A stretch of 64,000 bases of DNA from GCA-2732755 sp965228265 (GCA_965228265.1 OZ245804.1:2170001-2234000); one strand, 5' to 3'. Counted from the first letter of the stretch, positions 17,675 to 25,843 are shown. Notes: generated from the letters alone by a model not told the origin. Program-made: numbers and translations.

Positions 17675-18990
17675 TGAGTCAGTTTCGGATGCACGCGATG
17701 TCTGCTATGGCGACGTGGTTCCCGGTCGTCTGGATCTTCATGGTCGGGGCGTGCGTGGGCTCGCTGATCAACGTGCTGGTTTACCGGCTGCCCAAGGGCC
17801 TGCCGGTGATCTTGCCGAGTTCTCGTTGCCCCAAGTGCGATACGAAGCTGACGTTCAAGGAGAACATCCCGATCCTCGGGTGGCTCATCCTGCGTGGGAA
17901 GTGCAAGTTCTGCAAGCAGCCGATCTCCCCCGAGTACCCGATCGTGGAGACGTTCGTCGCGTTGCTGTTCACGGCGTTCTACATCCTGTGGTACGTGGCG
18001 ATCCCGAACCAGACCTGGCTCGGGGTCGAGTGGGGGTACATCAAGCCCGAGTGGGCACGCAACGGCGTGGCCCAGACCTGGCCCGCCTTTACGGTGCTGA
18101 TCATCCTGCTCGGTTCGCTGGTCGCGATGACGATCGTGGACCTCAAGACGTACACGATCCCGCTCGTACTGACATGGGTGCCGGTGGGTGTGGCCCTGGT
18201 CTTTCACCCCATCAATGCGTTCACCGCGCGTGGGGGCGATCTCCGGTACACCGCGGGCACGCTGGGCGACTGGATCATCGCGATCCCGACGCCGGGCGAC
18301 TGGTGGTGGGTGGGGGCGGCCTTCGGCGCGGCGATTGGGCTGATCGTTGCGAACGTGATGATGTCGATGGGTCTCATCGGTCGGAGCTTTGCCGACTACG
18401 AGGAGTGGGAAGAGAAGGCGCTGGCCGAGCTTGAGGCCAAGAAGGGCGAATCGGGCGAAAGCGAGCCTTCGCCCGGAGCCAACACGCCGGGCATGTGGGT
18501 GCAGTACCCGCACGCGCGGCGGGAGATGGTGCGGGAGCTTGCGTTCCTGGCGCCGGTCGCGGCGATCGGGTGGGGGGGGGCACTGCTCGCTCAGCACCTT
18601 GGCGGCGCAGCCGACATCCCGCTCTGGCTCCGGATCCTGACGGGCGTCTTGATGGGATACCTCATCGGCGGGGCTGTCATTTGGGGCGTGCGGATCTTCG
18701 GGTCGCTCGCGTTCGGCAAGGAGGCGATGGGCTTGGGCGATGTGCATGTCCTGGCCGCGGTCGGGGCGTGCCTGGGCTGGCCTGACGCGGTTCTGACGTT
18801 CTTCGCGGCGGTCCTGGTCGGTTTGCTGATGGCGATTGTGGGGGGCGTGTTCCGGCTCAAGGTGGCGCGGATGATGGCCTTCGGGCCGGCGCTGGCGATG
18901 GGGGCGGTGGTCGTGCTGTTGGGCAAGCCCTGGATCGAGGTCGGGCTCGGGGCTCTGATGGGCCGGACCGGGGCGTTCAATTTGCCGTAG
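17674..18990 (+). CDS. Prepilin peptidase / leader methyltransferase (A24 family)
   Basis: This 438-residue polytopic membrane protein is longer than the usual 260-290. The N-terminal methyltransferase part (VGSLINVLVYRLPKGLP) includes both zinc-type CxxC pairs (RCPKCD and KCKFCK). The two aspartates of the GxGD-type protease are visible in VDLKTYTIP and in GLGDVHVLAAVGACLGW. The extra length is a charged cytoplasmic insert near residues 240-290. It would cleave and N-methylate type IV pilin-like prepilins or type II secretion pseudopilins. No pilin gene is in the window. Confidence 0.93.
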   Translation: MSQFRMHAMSAMATWFPVVWIFMVGACVGSLINVLVYRLPKGLPVILPSSRCPKCDTKLTFKENIPILGWLILRGKCKFCKQPISPEYPIVETFVALLFTAFYILWYVAIPNQTWLGVEWGYIKPEWARNGVAQTWPAFTVLIILLGSLVAMTIVDLKTYTIPLVLTWVPVGVALVFHPINAFTARGGDLRYTAGTLGDWIIAIPTPGDWWWVGAAFGAAIGLIVANVMMSMGLIGRSFADYEEWEEKALAELEAKKGESGESEPSPGANTPGMWVQYPHARREMVRELAFLAPVAAIGWGGALLAQHLGGAADIPLWLRILTGVLMGYLIGGAVIWGVRIFGSLAFGKEAMGLGDVHVLAAVGACLGWPDAVLTFFAAVLVGLLMAIVGGVFRLKVARMMAFGPALAMGAVVVLLGKPWIEVGLGALMGRTGAFNLP

Positions 18991-19082
18991 CCGTGCGGGA
19001 TTGCCCGATAGTGGGTACGCTAGTACATCGAAATTCCAACCTCGCGGAGTGCGGGGGCTAGCCGCTGAGAAGGAGCTCAACT

Positions 19083-19715
19083 ATGCGGAATCGTCGTCTG
19101 ATCACGTCGTTGCTCGGGAGTGCTGTGTGCCTGACCGGGCTGGTTGGTTGCAACACGGTGCCTCGCGAGGACTACGACGCCGCGGTCGCCGAGTCGGCGC
19201 AGCTGCGCTCTGAGCTTGCCTCGGCGCGGGAGCGTCTGGCCTCGGCGAGCAGCCGGAACTCCCAGCTCGAGCAGGACCTGCTGCTCGCGCAGAGCGAGGT
19301 CGAGAAGGCCCTTGCCAACGGCACAACCGGTTTCGAGGGTATCGAGGGGACGACGCTCTCCTCGCGTGGCGCGGACGTGGTCGTCGGTGTCGCGGGTGAT
19401 GTGCTGTTCGATTCGGGCAAGGTCGATCTCAAGAACAGCGCCCGCCAGACACTCGATCAGATCGCCAGCGTGCTGAACACGCAGTACGCCGGACGGAATA
19501 TCCGGGTGGAGGGGTACACCGACACCGATCCGATCCGCAAGAGCTCGTGGAAGACCAACGAGCGTCTGAGCGCCGAGCGAGCGATGTCTGTCGAGGCGTA
19601 CCTCGTCTCAAAAGGCATTGACAATGGCCGGATCTACTCGGCCGCCTTTGGCCCGGCGCACCCGCGGGGCAGCAAGGCGCAGAGCCGACGCGTCGAGATC
19701 GTGGTTCTGCAGTAG
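19083..19715 (+). CDS. OmpA/Pal-like peptidoglycan-associated lipoprotein
   Basis: This is 210 residues with a lipoprotein signal peptide ending in the lipobox LVGC (Cys at about 21). A coiled coil of about 50 residues follows (ESAQLRSELASARERL...), then a C-terminal OmpA-family domain. That domain contains the peptidoglycan-binding core VEGYTDTDPIRKSSWKTNERLS with the conserved Asp and Arg. It probably tethers the outer membrane to the cell wall. An AAGGAG ribosome binding site lies at 19068-19073, and a strong hairpin terminator follows at 19755, so it looks monocistronic. Confidence 0.93.
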   Translation: MRNRRLITSLLGSAVCLTGLVGCNTVPREDYDAAVAESAQLRSELASARERLASASSRNSQLEQDLLLAQSEVEKALANGTTGFEGIEGTTLSSRGADVVVGVAGDVLFDSGKVDLKNSARQTLDQIASVLNTQYAGRNIRVEGYTDTDPIRKSSWKTNERLSAERAMSVEAYLVSKGIDNGRIYSAAFGPAHPRGSKAQSRRVEIVVLQ

Positions 19716-19754
19716 GCCTTTTGCCCGAAGCTGATCTGCAACTCTGAATTGAAG

Positions 19755-19790
19755 CGCCGCCGGTGATGAGCCGGCGGCGTTGCTTTTTGA
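19755..19790 (+). terminator. Rho-independent terminator after the OmpA-like gene
   Basis: A perfect 9-bp G+C stem (19755-19763 with 19771-19779) has a 7-nt loop and is followed by ttgcttttt. Confidence 0.9.
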
Positions 19791-19908
19791 AGTGTGTTGA
19801 ATCCGGCATGCACGGTCCGCGAATGCAGAGCAGAGCCGACGGGCAGGTGTTGCTCTCGGAATCACGATCCAGAAGTTGAGCGGTCCGATCCGGACCAAGG
19901 AGTTTCTC

Positions 19909-20874
19909 ATGAAACGCGCCATCGCTGCGTTCGCAGTTCTCGGTGTTGCCGGTCTTGCCGCCGGCCAGTGTGAGTCGAAGCAGTCCGCCAGCGACTGCAC
20001 AACGGGCGAGGCCTACGAAGGGGCGGCGGTGCTTGCTTCGTACGCACAGCCCGAGCAGAACCTGGTCGAGACGGCGGTGAACGCGGGCTCGTTTCAGACG
20101 CTTGTTGCCGCGGTGAAGGCCGCGGACCTGGTCGATGCGCTCTCGGGTGACAAGCCGATGACGGTGTTCGCGCCGACGGACGAGGCGTTTGCGAAGCTGC
20201 CCGACGGCACCGTCGAGATGCTGCTCAAGCCCGAGAACAAGGAACTGCTCCAGAGCATCCTGCTGTACCACGTCGTGCCCGGTGATGTGCGAGCCGAGCA
20301 GGTCGTTGAGTTGAGCAACGCGGCGACCGCCAACGGCCAGCGCGTGGATATCACCGTCTCGGGCGGGAAGGTCCGCGTCGATGATGCGAACGTTGTCAAG
20401 ACGGACATCGTGACGAGCAACGGCACGATCCACGTGATCGACCGCGTCATCATGCCCAGCACGAAGGATGTGGTGGACACGGCTCTTGAGAACGGTTCGT
20501 TCGGGACGCTTGTCGCTGCGGTGAAGGCCGCGGGTCTGGTCGAGGCGCTCAAGGCCGAGGGGCCGATCACGGTGTTCGCGCCGACGGACGAGGCGTTTGC
20601 GAAGCTGCCGAAGGGCACGATCGAGATGCTGCTCAAGCCGGAGAACAAGGACAAGCTGACCGAGATCCTGACCTACCACGTCGTGAAGGGGCGTGTGTAC
20701 TCGGATCAGGCGGTCGAGGCTGGCTCGGCCAAGACGCTGCAGGGCGGCAAGGTTGAGATCGTGGTCGAGGACGGCAAGGCCATGGTCAACAACGCCGAGA
20801 TCATCACCACGGACATCGACACCTCGAACGGTGTGATCCACGTGATCGACACGGTGATCATGCCCGGCGAGTAA
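19909..20874 (+). CDS. Secreted two-domain fasciclin (FAS1) protein
   Basis: I chose the ATG at 19909 because AAGGAG lies 7 bp upstream and a signal peptide starts there (MKRAIAAFAVLGVAGLAAG). The product is 321 residues. Two FAS1 domains of about 135 residues follow, each opening with an ETAVNAGSFQTLVAAVKA-like helix and containing TVFAPTDEAFAKLP, a YHVVPG/YHVVKG strand and the closing IHVIDxVIMP. FAS1 domains mediate adhesion or ligand binding outside the cell. The gene sits directly upstream of an ECF sigma factor and an RskA-like anti-sigma factor, which suggests it belongs to that regulon. Confidence 0.94.
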   Translation: MKRAIAAFAVLGVAGLAAGQCESKQSASDCTTGEAYEGAAVLASYAQPEQNLVETAVNAGSFQTLVAAVKAADLVDALSGDKPMTVFAPTDEAFAKLPDGTVEMLLKPENKELLQSILLYHVVPGDVRAEQVVELSNAATANGQRVDITVSGGKVRVDDANVVKTDIVTSNGTIHVIDRVIMPSTKDVVDTALENGSFGTLVAAVKAAGLVEALKAEGPITVFAPTDEAFAKLPKGTIEMLLKPENKDKLTEILTYHVVKGRVYSDQAVEAGSAKTLQGGKVEIVVEDGKAMVNNAEIITTDIDTSNGVIHVIDTVIMPGE

Positions 20875-20895
20875 GTGCGGGTACTCCACAACGGT

Positions 20896-20929
20896 CTGCG
20901 GGTGCGAGAGTGCCCGCAGGCCTTTCTTA
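20896..20929 (+). terminator. Rho-independent terminator after the fasciclin gene
   Basis: A 7-bp stem (20896-20902 with 20913-20919) is followed by gcctttctta. It separates the fasciclin gene from the sigma factor gene. Confidence 0.75.
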
Positions 20930-21073
20930 TTCCGTCTGCATCTGAGGGAAGCTGTGACGAGAAGTAGTGTGCACCATGCCGGTCCGATCGAACAGACACG
21001 CCACCGGGTGTCGGTGTACGATAAAGCGGAACGGTCAGTGAAATCACCTCACTCGCGGAGGCAGCGCACCCGG

Positions 21074-21670
21074 ATGTCCGTTGGATCTGAATCATCCCGT
21101 CAGGAGCCGGTCCTCCCCCGTGTCGCAGCGGGTGAGGCGGGCGCGGTCGAGGTGTTCATGGATCGCTACAGCGGCCTGGTGTGGACGCTGACACGCCGGA
21201 TGTGCGCCGATCGTCACGCGGCCGAGGACGTGGTGCAGGATATTTTCGTCGATATCTGGCGACATGCGTCGAGGTTTGACCCCTCGCTCGGGTCTGAGGC
21301 GACGTTCGTGGCGACGATTACCAGACGCCGCCTGATCGATGCCCTCCGGAAAAAGAAACGTCAGCTCGCGGGACCGCCCATCGACGAATCCGGGGGGGTG
21401 GTCGCGGTCGAACAGACGAATGTCGCCGGTCGGCCCATGCTCAGCGAGGAGGCTGAGATCGCCAGGCAGGTGCTTTCGGAGCTCAGTGAGGATCAGCAGC
21501 GGGTGCTTCAGTTGTCGATTTTCCACGGACAGAGTCATGAGCGGATCGCGGATGCGACGGGGCTTCCCCTCGGCACGGTCAAGACGCACGCGCGTCGGGG
21601 CCTGATCCGCGTGCGAGAGGCACTCGCCAAGACGAGCCGCAGGCAGGGACTGACGGGGGTGTCGTCATGA
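21074..21670 (+). CDS. ECF-type RNA polymerase sigma factor (SigK-like context)
   Basis: I chose ATG 21074 (MSVGSESSRQEP, 198 residues), with a GGAGG about 12 bp upstream; an in-frame upstream start would add 40 atypical residues. Region 2 is clear (MDRYSGLVWTLTRRM ... AEDVVQDIFVDIWRHA), as is region 4 with its helix-turn-helix (LSEDQQRVLQLSIFHGQSHERIADATGLPLGTVKTH is split across helices). Regions 1.1 and 3 are absent, as in ECF factors. It overlaps the anti-sigma gene by ATGA, the normal arrangement for a sigma/anti-sigma pair. Confidence 0.94.
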   Translation: MSVGSESSRQEPVLPRVAAGEAGAVEVFMDRYSGLVWTLTRRMCADRHAAEDVVQDIFVDIWRHASRFDPSLGSEATFVATITRRRLIDALRKKKRQLAGPPIDESGGVVAVEQTNVAGRPMLSEEAEIARQVLSELSEDQQRVLQLSIFHGQSHERIADATGLPLGTVKTHARRGLIRVREALAKTSRRQGLTGVSS

Positions 21671-22527
21671 GCGATCACCACACCCAGGATGCTGCGGACA
21701 AGATACTCGACCTGCTCGCCGAGCAATCGGGGGGCGGCCTGTCCGATGCCCAGCAGGCCGAGCTTGATGCGCTGCTGCGTGAGAGTCTGGATCACCAGTC
21801 GGGTGAGTTCGATGAGTCGGCTGCTGCACTGGCGGAGGCCTTCGCGGCGGGGGCTGACTTCGAGCCCATGCCGAGCCAGGTCCGTGAGCGCTGCATCGGT
21901 TCGGCCCGGGCTGTCATGAGCGAAGAGCCGGCCGGGCCCGCCCCGGCTACGGCGCCGCTCCGGTTCACGCCCGTCAGGGAGCCCGCCCGGGCGGGATTCC
22001 CGATGGGGTGGCTCGCGGCTGCCGCGTGCCTGGTGCTGGCAGTCTTCGGCTGGCTCCCCAAGCCTTCGGCGACGGCTCCGACCAATCCCTGGATCAACAC
22101 GACGGGCAACGCCCAGACCCTGCTCGAGGAAAGGCAGGCGTTCCTCGAATCCCACGCCGACGCGATCGTCTGGGACTTCGTGAACTGGAGCGACGAGTAC
22201 GCGGGCGTCACGGGCGATGTCGTCTGGGACCCGGCGACCAATGAGGGCTACATGCGTTTCAGCGGGCTCCCCGCCAATGATCCGAACCGGGAGCGGTACC
22301 AGCTCTGGATCGTGGACTCGGCCCGGGGCACGCCGCTCGAGGTGCCCCCGATCGACGGCGGGCTCTTCGACATCGGCTCCGACTCGGGTGAGTGGGTGGT
22401 CCGCTTCCGGGCACGCCTGCCGGTTGAGGATGTGTACGGCTTTGGCATCACCGTCGAGGACCCTGAGGGCGTCGTGATCAGCAATCAGGAACGCAAGGCC
22501 GCCATCGCCCTCAAGCCCGAGGTCTGA
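21667..22527 (+). CDS. RskA-like anti-sigma factor
   Basis: This is 286 residues. A cytoplasmic N-terminal region of about 110 residues contains helices that would bind the sigma factor but no HxxxCxxC zinc motif. One transmembrane helix (WLAAAACLVLAVFGWLP) follows, then an extracytoplasmic domain with the anti-sigma-K pattern: YMRFSGLPANDP, YQLWIVDSA, and a closing FGITVEDPEGVVIS. RskA-type proteins hold ECF sigma factors at the membrane until they are proteolysed. Start and stop overlaps with the sigma gene support a pair. Confidence 0.88.
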   Translation: MSDHHTQDAADKILDLLAEQSGGGLSDAQQAELDALLRESLDHQSGEFDESAAALAEAFAAGADFEPMPSQVRERCIGSARAVMSEEPAGPAPATAPLRFTPVREPARAGFPMGWLAAAACLVLAVFGWLPKPSATAPTNPWINTTGNAQTLLEERQAFLESHADAIVWDFVNWSDEYAGVTGDVVWDPATNEGYMRFSGLPANDPNRERYQLWIVDSARGTPLEVPPIDGGLFDIGSDSGEWVVRFRARLPVEDVYGFGITVEDPEGVVISNQERKAAIALKPEV

Positions 22528-22536
22528 CCGACCTAG

Positions 22537-22565
22537 ATGACGACTCCCGTGACGGGGTCTATACT
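22537..22565 (+). promoter_or_regulatory. Putative sigma70 promoter of tRNA-Val
   Basis: A -35-like atgacg (22537-22542) and a -10 tatact (22560-22565) are 17 bp apart. They end 27 bp before the tRNA. Confidence 0.5.
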
Positions 22566-22592
22566 CTGCCCTCGGGCCTCGGCCCGGTCCAT

Positions 22593-22666
22593 GGACGATT
22601 GGCGCAGTTGGCTAGCGCGCCTCGTTGACATCGAGGAGGTCACTGGTTCAAGTCCAGTATCGTCCA
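22593..22666 (+). tRNA. tRNA-Val (GAC)
   Basis: The cloverleaf is complete: a 7-bp acceptor stem (22593-22599 with 22659-22665), a D-arm gcgc/gcgc, an anticodon stem cctcg/cgagg with loop ttgacat giving anticodon GAC, a T-arm actgg/ccagt and discriminator A. CCA is not encoded. The 3' half is duplicated 759 bp downstream, so this copy is the tRNA regenerated at one end of an insertion. Confidence 0.95.
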
Positions 22667-22669
22667 CTT
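22625..22669 (+). repeat. Left attachment repeat (within tRNA-Val)
   Basis: This is the left copy of the 45-bp duplication. It begins at the second half of the tRNA anticodon loop and runs three bases past the discriminator. Confidence 0.85.
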
Positions 22670-22702
22670 CCTAAGCGTTTGAAAAACAAGGGTTTACGAC
22701 TT

Positions 22703-22760
22703 CGGGGCCAACTGGCCCCGATCTCGTTTATGGTCGAATCTTGCCAGCGTTCGACCATAA
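22703..22760. promoter_or_regulatory. Palindromic operator region upstream of the XRE gene
   Basis: Two inverted repeats lie just before the XRE start. One is an 18-bp palindrome, cggggcca-ac-tggccccg (22703-22720). The other is a perfect 11-bp inverted repeat, ttatggtcgaa (22728-22738) and ttcgaccataa (22750-22760). The second arm recurs as ttcgaccataact at 23256-23268, just after the gene's stop. This is what an autoregulated XRE repressor's operator would look like. Confidence 0.6.
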
Positions 22761-22775
22761 CTCCAAGGCTCAGGC

Positions 22776-23252
22776 ATGGACAAAACGAATAACGAAAAGA
22801 AACAACAGATCCATTTTGGACAATGCATTGCAAAAATGCGAGAGAGACGGAGGCTTACACAAGCCGATGCCGGGGTCGGTGCGAATATGGCACTCTCGAC
22901 GATCAGCAAACAGGAACGCACAAAAAATTGCCACTTGCGTACGTCAAAGCTGCAAGCTCTGGCGAACTACTACCACTCAGTAGACCCGCTCACCGAAGAC
23001 GAAATCGAAGTGTTGACACACGACGGCTCCCTTAGCCCCGGATTCACACCGAAAGCCATGCCACGCCCATCGTCCGGGGCGTCCGCCAGCACACTCAAAC
23101 AGCTTGAACAGACGTATGGGGGGCAGCTCCGCAACGCATGCCAGTCAGTACATGAGCAAATTCTGGCCGAGTCCAGCGCCGCCGACTACCTCGCCCTGCT
23201 CTGCCAATGCGCCGACAAACTCAACGTCTCAATCGTCGTCGATCCCAAGTAG
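22776..23252 (+). CDS. XRE-family helix-turn-helix regulator
   Basis: This is 158 residues. The N-terminal HTH_3 domain covers about residues 14-66 (FGQCIAKMRERRRLTQADAG, then LSTISKQER as the recognition helix region and LQALANYY). The C-terminal half has no recognisable domain and is helical (LKQLEQTYGGQLRNACQSV ... DYLALLCQCADKLNVSI). It is the only gene in the tRNA-Val insertion and its composition is lower in G+C than neighbours, so it was probably acquired. The inverted repeats just upstream suggest autoregulation. Confidence 0.8.
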   Translation: MDKTNNEKKQQIHFGQCIAKMRERRRLTQADAGVGANMALSTISKQERTKNCHLRTSKLQALANYYHSVDPLTEDEIEVLTHDGSLSPGFTPKAMPRPSSGASASTLKQLEQTYGGQLRNACQSVHEQILAESSAADYLALLCQCADKLNVSIVVDPK

Positions 23253-23383
23253 AAATTCGACCATAACTGTAAACGGATGCTGTTTACGGCTCAAAAACGA
23301 TGCTGATATGAACCGAAAATGTGTATCGCATAAACACTTCTAAGCATATACTTGCGGATAAATCAGTACCAAAGCCCGCACGT

Positions 23384-23428
23384 TTGACATCGCGGAGGTC
23401 ACTGGTTCAAGTCCAGTATCGTCCACTT
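23384..23428 (+). repeat. Right attachment repeat (partial tRNA-Val copy)
   Basis: This is the right copy of the 45-bp repeat and matches the tRNA from the anticodon loop to the 3' end with one mismatch. It lacks the acceptor 5' strand and D-arm, so it is not a tRNA gene. Confidence 0.88.
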
Positions 23429-23440
23429 GGCCAATGAAAA

Positions 23441-23478
23441 GGGCCGCCCTGCGAGGGGCGGCCCTTGGTCGTTTTCAG
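23441..23478. terminator. Bidirectional terminator hairpin
   Basis: A perfect 9-bp stem gggccgccc/gggcggccc (23441-23449 with 23456-23464) is followed by ttggtcgtttt on the plus strand and tttt on the minus strand. It can serve the minus-strand M1 peptidase gene and, before the insertion, tRNA-Val. Confidence 0.85.
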
Positions 23479-23489
23479 GTGAGGGGTGA

Positions 23490-25703
23490 TTACTCGGAAT
23501 CGTCCTCTGCCTCTGCTTCCCAGAGGTTGTTTTCGCGGTCCGTATCGGGGTAGAGGCCGTCGGGGTCGATGGAGACGCGGGTGATGGCGCGGTCGCCGGT
23601 CTGGACGGGGACGCGCCAGATGTTTGTGGCGCCCCAGATCTGGACGGGCAGAGTCATGCGCTGGGTCTCGCCGTCGCTGAAGGTGACGTCCATGATGACG
23701 GGCATGACCATATCGCTGACGTTCTCCAGCGTGATGCCTGCGCGGCCTTCGCCGAGCTCGTCGACGGAGGTCACGGCCTGGTCGATGGTCGCGGCCGAGA
23801 GGAGCCAGCCCCGCCAGAACCAGGCAAGGTCAACACCGGCGGCGTCTTCCATCGTGCGGAAGAAGTCGGCCGGCTGCGGGTGCTTGTAGGCCCAGCGGTG
23901 GGTGTAGGTCTTCCAGGCGAAGTCGAAGCGTTCCGGCCCGAGCACGACCTCGCGCAGCAGGTGAAGCGCCCAGGCGGGCTTGGAGTAGTTGAGTGTCCCG
24001 ACCCAGCGGGGCCAGTGGCGGTCGGCGGGGGTGTTGGATGCCTGCGGCCGGTTTGAGCTCATGACGCCGACCAGTGCGCCCGCGCCGCCCCGTCGCTGGA
24101 TGACCTCGCCGTAGAAGGCGTTGTTGGAGTACATGTTGATGAACGAGTTGAAGCCTTCGTCCATCCACATGTACCTGCGTTCGTCGGTGTTGACGAGCAT
24201 GGGGTACCAGTTGTGCCCGACCTCGTGGTCGGTGACCCCGAAGAGGCCGCGGTCATTTGTTTTGGCGCCGCAGAAGACCATCATGGGGTATTCCATGCCG
24301 CCCTCGGGCCCGTTGACGTTGGTCATCTCGTCGTAGGGGTAGGGGTAGATCCAGTCCGAGTAGAACTCGATGGAGTGCTTGATGTACTGCGTCGAGCCGC
24401 CCGGCTTGTTTGGGAACTCGCGGTTCCAGTACCAGGCCTCGGCTTCCTTGGGGTAGAGCGATTTGCAGAAGACGTCGCGCTGGGAGCCGTCGAGATCGGT
24501 AATGGTGGCCTTGCAGCCGTCCATGATGAATGCGTCGCTCGTGGCGAATGCGACGGTGCGGACGTTCTCGGCTTTGAATTTCCAGGTGAGCCAGCCCTCG
24601 CCGGCGGGACGGCTCTCGGGGGTGCCGACCTCATCGGGCGCGATGATCAGGAGCGTGTCGTCGGAGGCCTTGGCGGCCTCGATGCGTGCGAGTTGCTCGG
24701 CTGTGAAGACCTCTTCGGGGTTCTGGAGCGTGCCGGTGGCGTCGACGATGAACTCGCGCGGGACGGTGATGTTGACCTCGTAGTCGCCGAAGTCGGTGTA
24801 GAACTCGCCGTTGCCGATGTAGGGCAGCGTGTTCCAGCCGTTGACGTCGTCGTACTTGGTGACGTGGGGGAACCACTGTGCGTACTCGAAGATGGTGCCC
24901 TGCTCGACGGTCTCGGCACCCATGCGCCGCAGGTGCGGGGGCATGTTGAAGCCGAAGGCCATCTCGAACTCGAACGTCTCGCCCGGCTCGAGCGGTTCGG
25001 GGAGGTTGATCCTGCCGAGCGTGTCGTACTCATGGAACTGGAGGTCGTTGCCCTCGGCGCGGATGTAGGGGATGTCGTACCCGCCGCTGAACGCGCCGAG
25101 ATCCGTGGACATGACGCTGCCGGGGGTTCGGCTCTGTGTGCCGAGCGAGTCGGGCTTGAAGAGGTTCTGCTCGAGCTGGATCCAGATGTAATCGAGCGGG
25201 TAGGGAGAGTTGTTGTGGTAGGTCACGGTCATCGTGGCATCGAGGCGCCTTGCGGCGGGGTCGACCTCGGCGTTGATGACATAGTCGGTGCGCTGCTGCC
25301 ACCAGTCGGGCCCGGGCGCGCCGGAGCCGAGGCGCATCTGGTCGGGCGTGGGCAGATCGAGTGGGGCGAAGATGTCACCGATGCTCTCGCCGGTCGATCT
25401 GCGGGCCTCTTCGTCGATCGCGCCGAACTCCGGGCCGCGGTTTCGACGATTGGCCCGCCTGCGGGCCTCGGCTGCGCGCTGGCGGGCTTCGCGGAGTTCC
25501 TCCTGGGTCGGCTGCGCGTCGCTCTCGGGCTGTGCGGCTGCGGGTGTCGAAGCGGGCGTTTCCGACTGCTCTGTGAGTGCGGATTGCTCGGCTTGCGGTG
25601 CTGGGGCCGGTGCGGCGGCGACGGCCTTGTCGTCGGCTGCGCAGCCCAGGACGCCGGCCAGCCCGGCGGATGCGGTCAGGGCGATGAGAAAGTGTGTCTG
25701 CAT
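23490..25703 (-). CDS. M1-family zinc aminopeptidase-like lipoprotein
   Basis: This is 737 residues. A signal peptide ends in a lipobox (GVLGC), followed by an Ala/Pro/Glu-rich linker of about 100 residues. The M1 fold shows the exopeptidase-like GGMEYPMM motif (replacing GxMEN) and the zinc site HEVGHNW at about residue 493, with the third ligand Glu in MWMDEGFN 18 residues on. It would trim peptides in the periplasm or at the outer membrane. It ends at a shared terminator and has no close operon partner. Confidence 0.92.
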   Translation of the reverse strand: MQTHFLIALTASAGLAGVLGCAADDKAVAAAPAPAPQAEQSALTEQSETPASTPAAAQPESDAQPTQEELREARQRAAEARRRANRRNRGPEFGAIDEEARRSTGESIGDIFAPLDLPTPDQMRLGSGAPGPDWWQQRTDYVINAEVDPAARRLDATMTVTYHNNSPYPLDYIWIQLEQNLFKPDSLGTQSRTPGSVMSTDLGAFSGGYDIPYIRAEGNDLQFHEYDTLGRINLPEPLEPGETFEFEMAFGFNMPPHLRRMGAETVEQGTIFEYAQWFPHVTKYDDVNGWNTLPYIGNGEFYTDFGDYEVNITVPREFIVDATGTLQNPEEVFTAEQLARIEAAKASDDTLLIIAPDEVGTPESRPAGEGWLTWKFKAENVRTVAFATSDAFIMDGCKATITDLDGSQRDVFCKSLYPKEAEAWYWNREFPNKPGGSTQYIKHSIEFYSDWIYPYPYDEMTNVNGPEGGMEYPMMVFCGAKTNDRGLFGVTDHEVGHNWYPMLVNTDERRYMWMDEGFNSFINMYSNNAFYGEVIQRRGGAGALVGVMSSNRPQASNTPADRHWPRWVGTLNYSKPAWALHLLREVVLGPERFDFAWKTYTHRWAYKHPQPADFFRTMEDAAGVDLAWFWRGWLLSAATIDQAVTSVDELGEGRAGITLENVSDMVMPVIMDVTFSDGETQRMTLPVQIWGATNIWRVPVQTGDRAITRVSIDPDGLYPDTDRENNLWEAEAEDDSE

Positions 25704-25843
25704 GAGGTCACTCCGATGAAACGGGAGAACAAGTGCGGCCTGCGTACAGGCCGAGTGTGTGGAGTCTACCGAAGAATCGCGGGACGGGTCGGCGGGTCAT
25801 GCCCGTGGCACGGCCATGTGTGATCGGGGATGATGGAAGAGCC

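Larger units (their letters stand above)
22625..23428. mobile_element. 759-bp micro-insertion at the tRNA-Val 3' end (XRE gene only)
   Basis: A 45-bp direct repeat, with one mismatch at 22634/23393, occurs at 22625-22669 and 23384-23428. It covers the anticodon loop through the 3' end of tRNA-Val plus three bases, a typical core site for tyrosine-recombinase integration. The DNA between is visibly richer in A+T than its surroundings and encodes one XRE-family protein. No integrase is present. A terminator hairpin follows 12 bp after the right copy, probably the original tRNA terminator. It is either a remnant or a minimal satellite mobilised in trans. Confidence 0.85.

Noticed and set aside
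17494..19080. Minus-strand frame of 528 codons
   Set aside because: It lies opposite xseB and the prepilin peptidase, both with clear motifs; the product is low-complexity Arg/Pro/His.
19429..20889. Minus-strand frame of 486 codons
   Set aside because: It covers the fasciclin gene and two terminators in antisense, with no recognisable domain.
23384..23428. A second tRNA-Val gene
   Set aside because: Only the 3' half matches; the 5' acceptor strand and D-arm are missing. It is an attachment-site copy.
24213..25823. Plus-strand frame of 536 codons
   Set aside because: It is antisense to the M1 peptidase gene, which has a complete zinc site.
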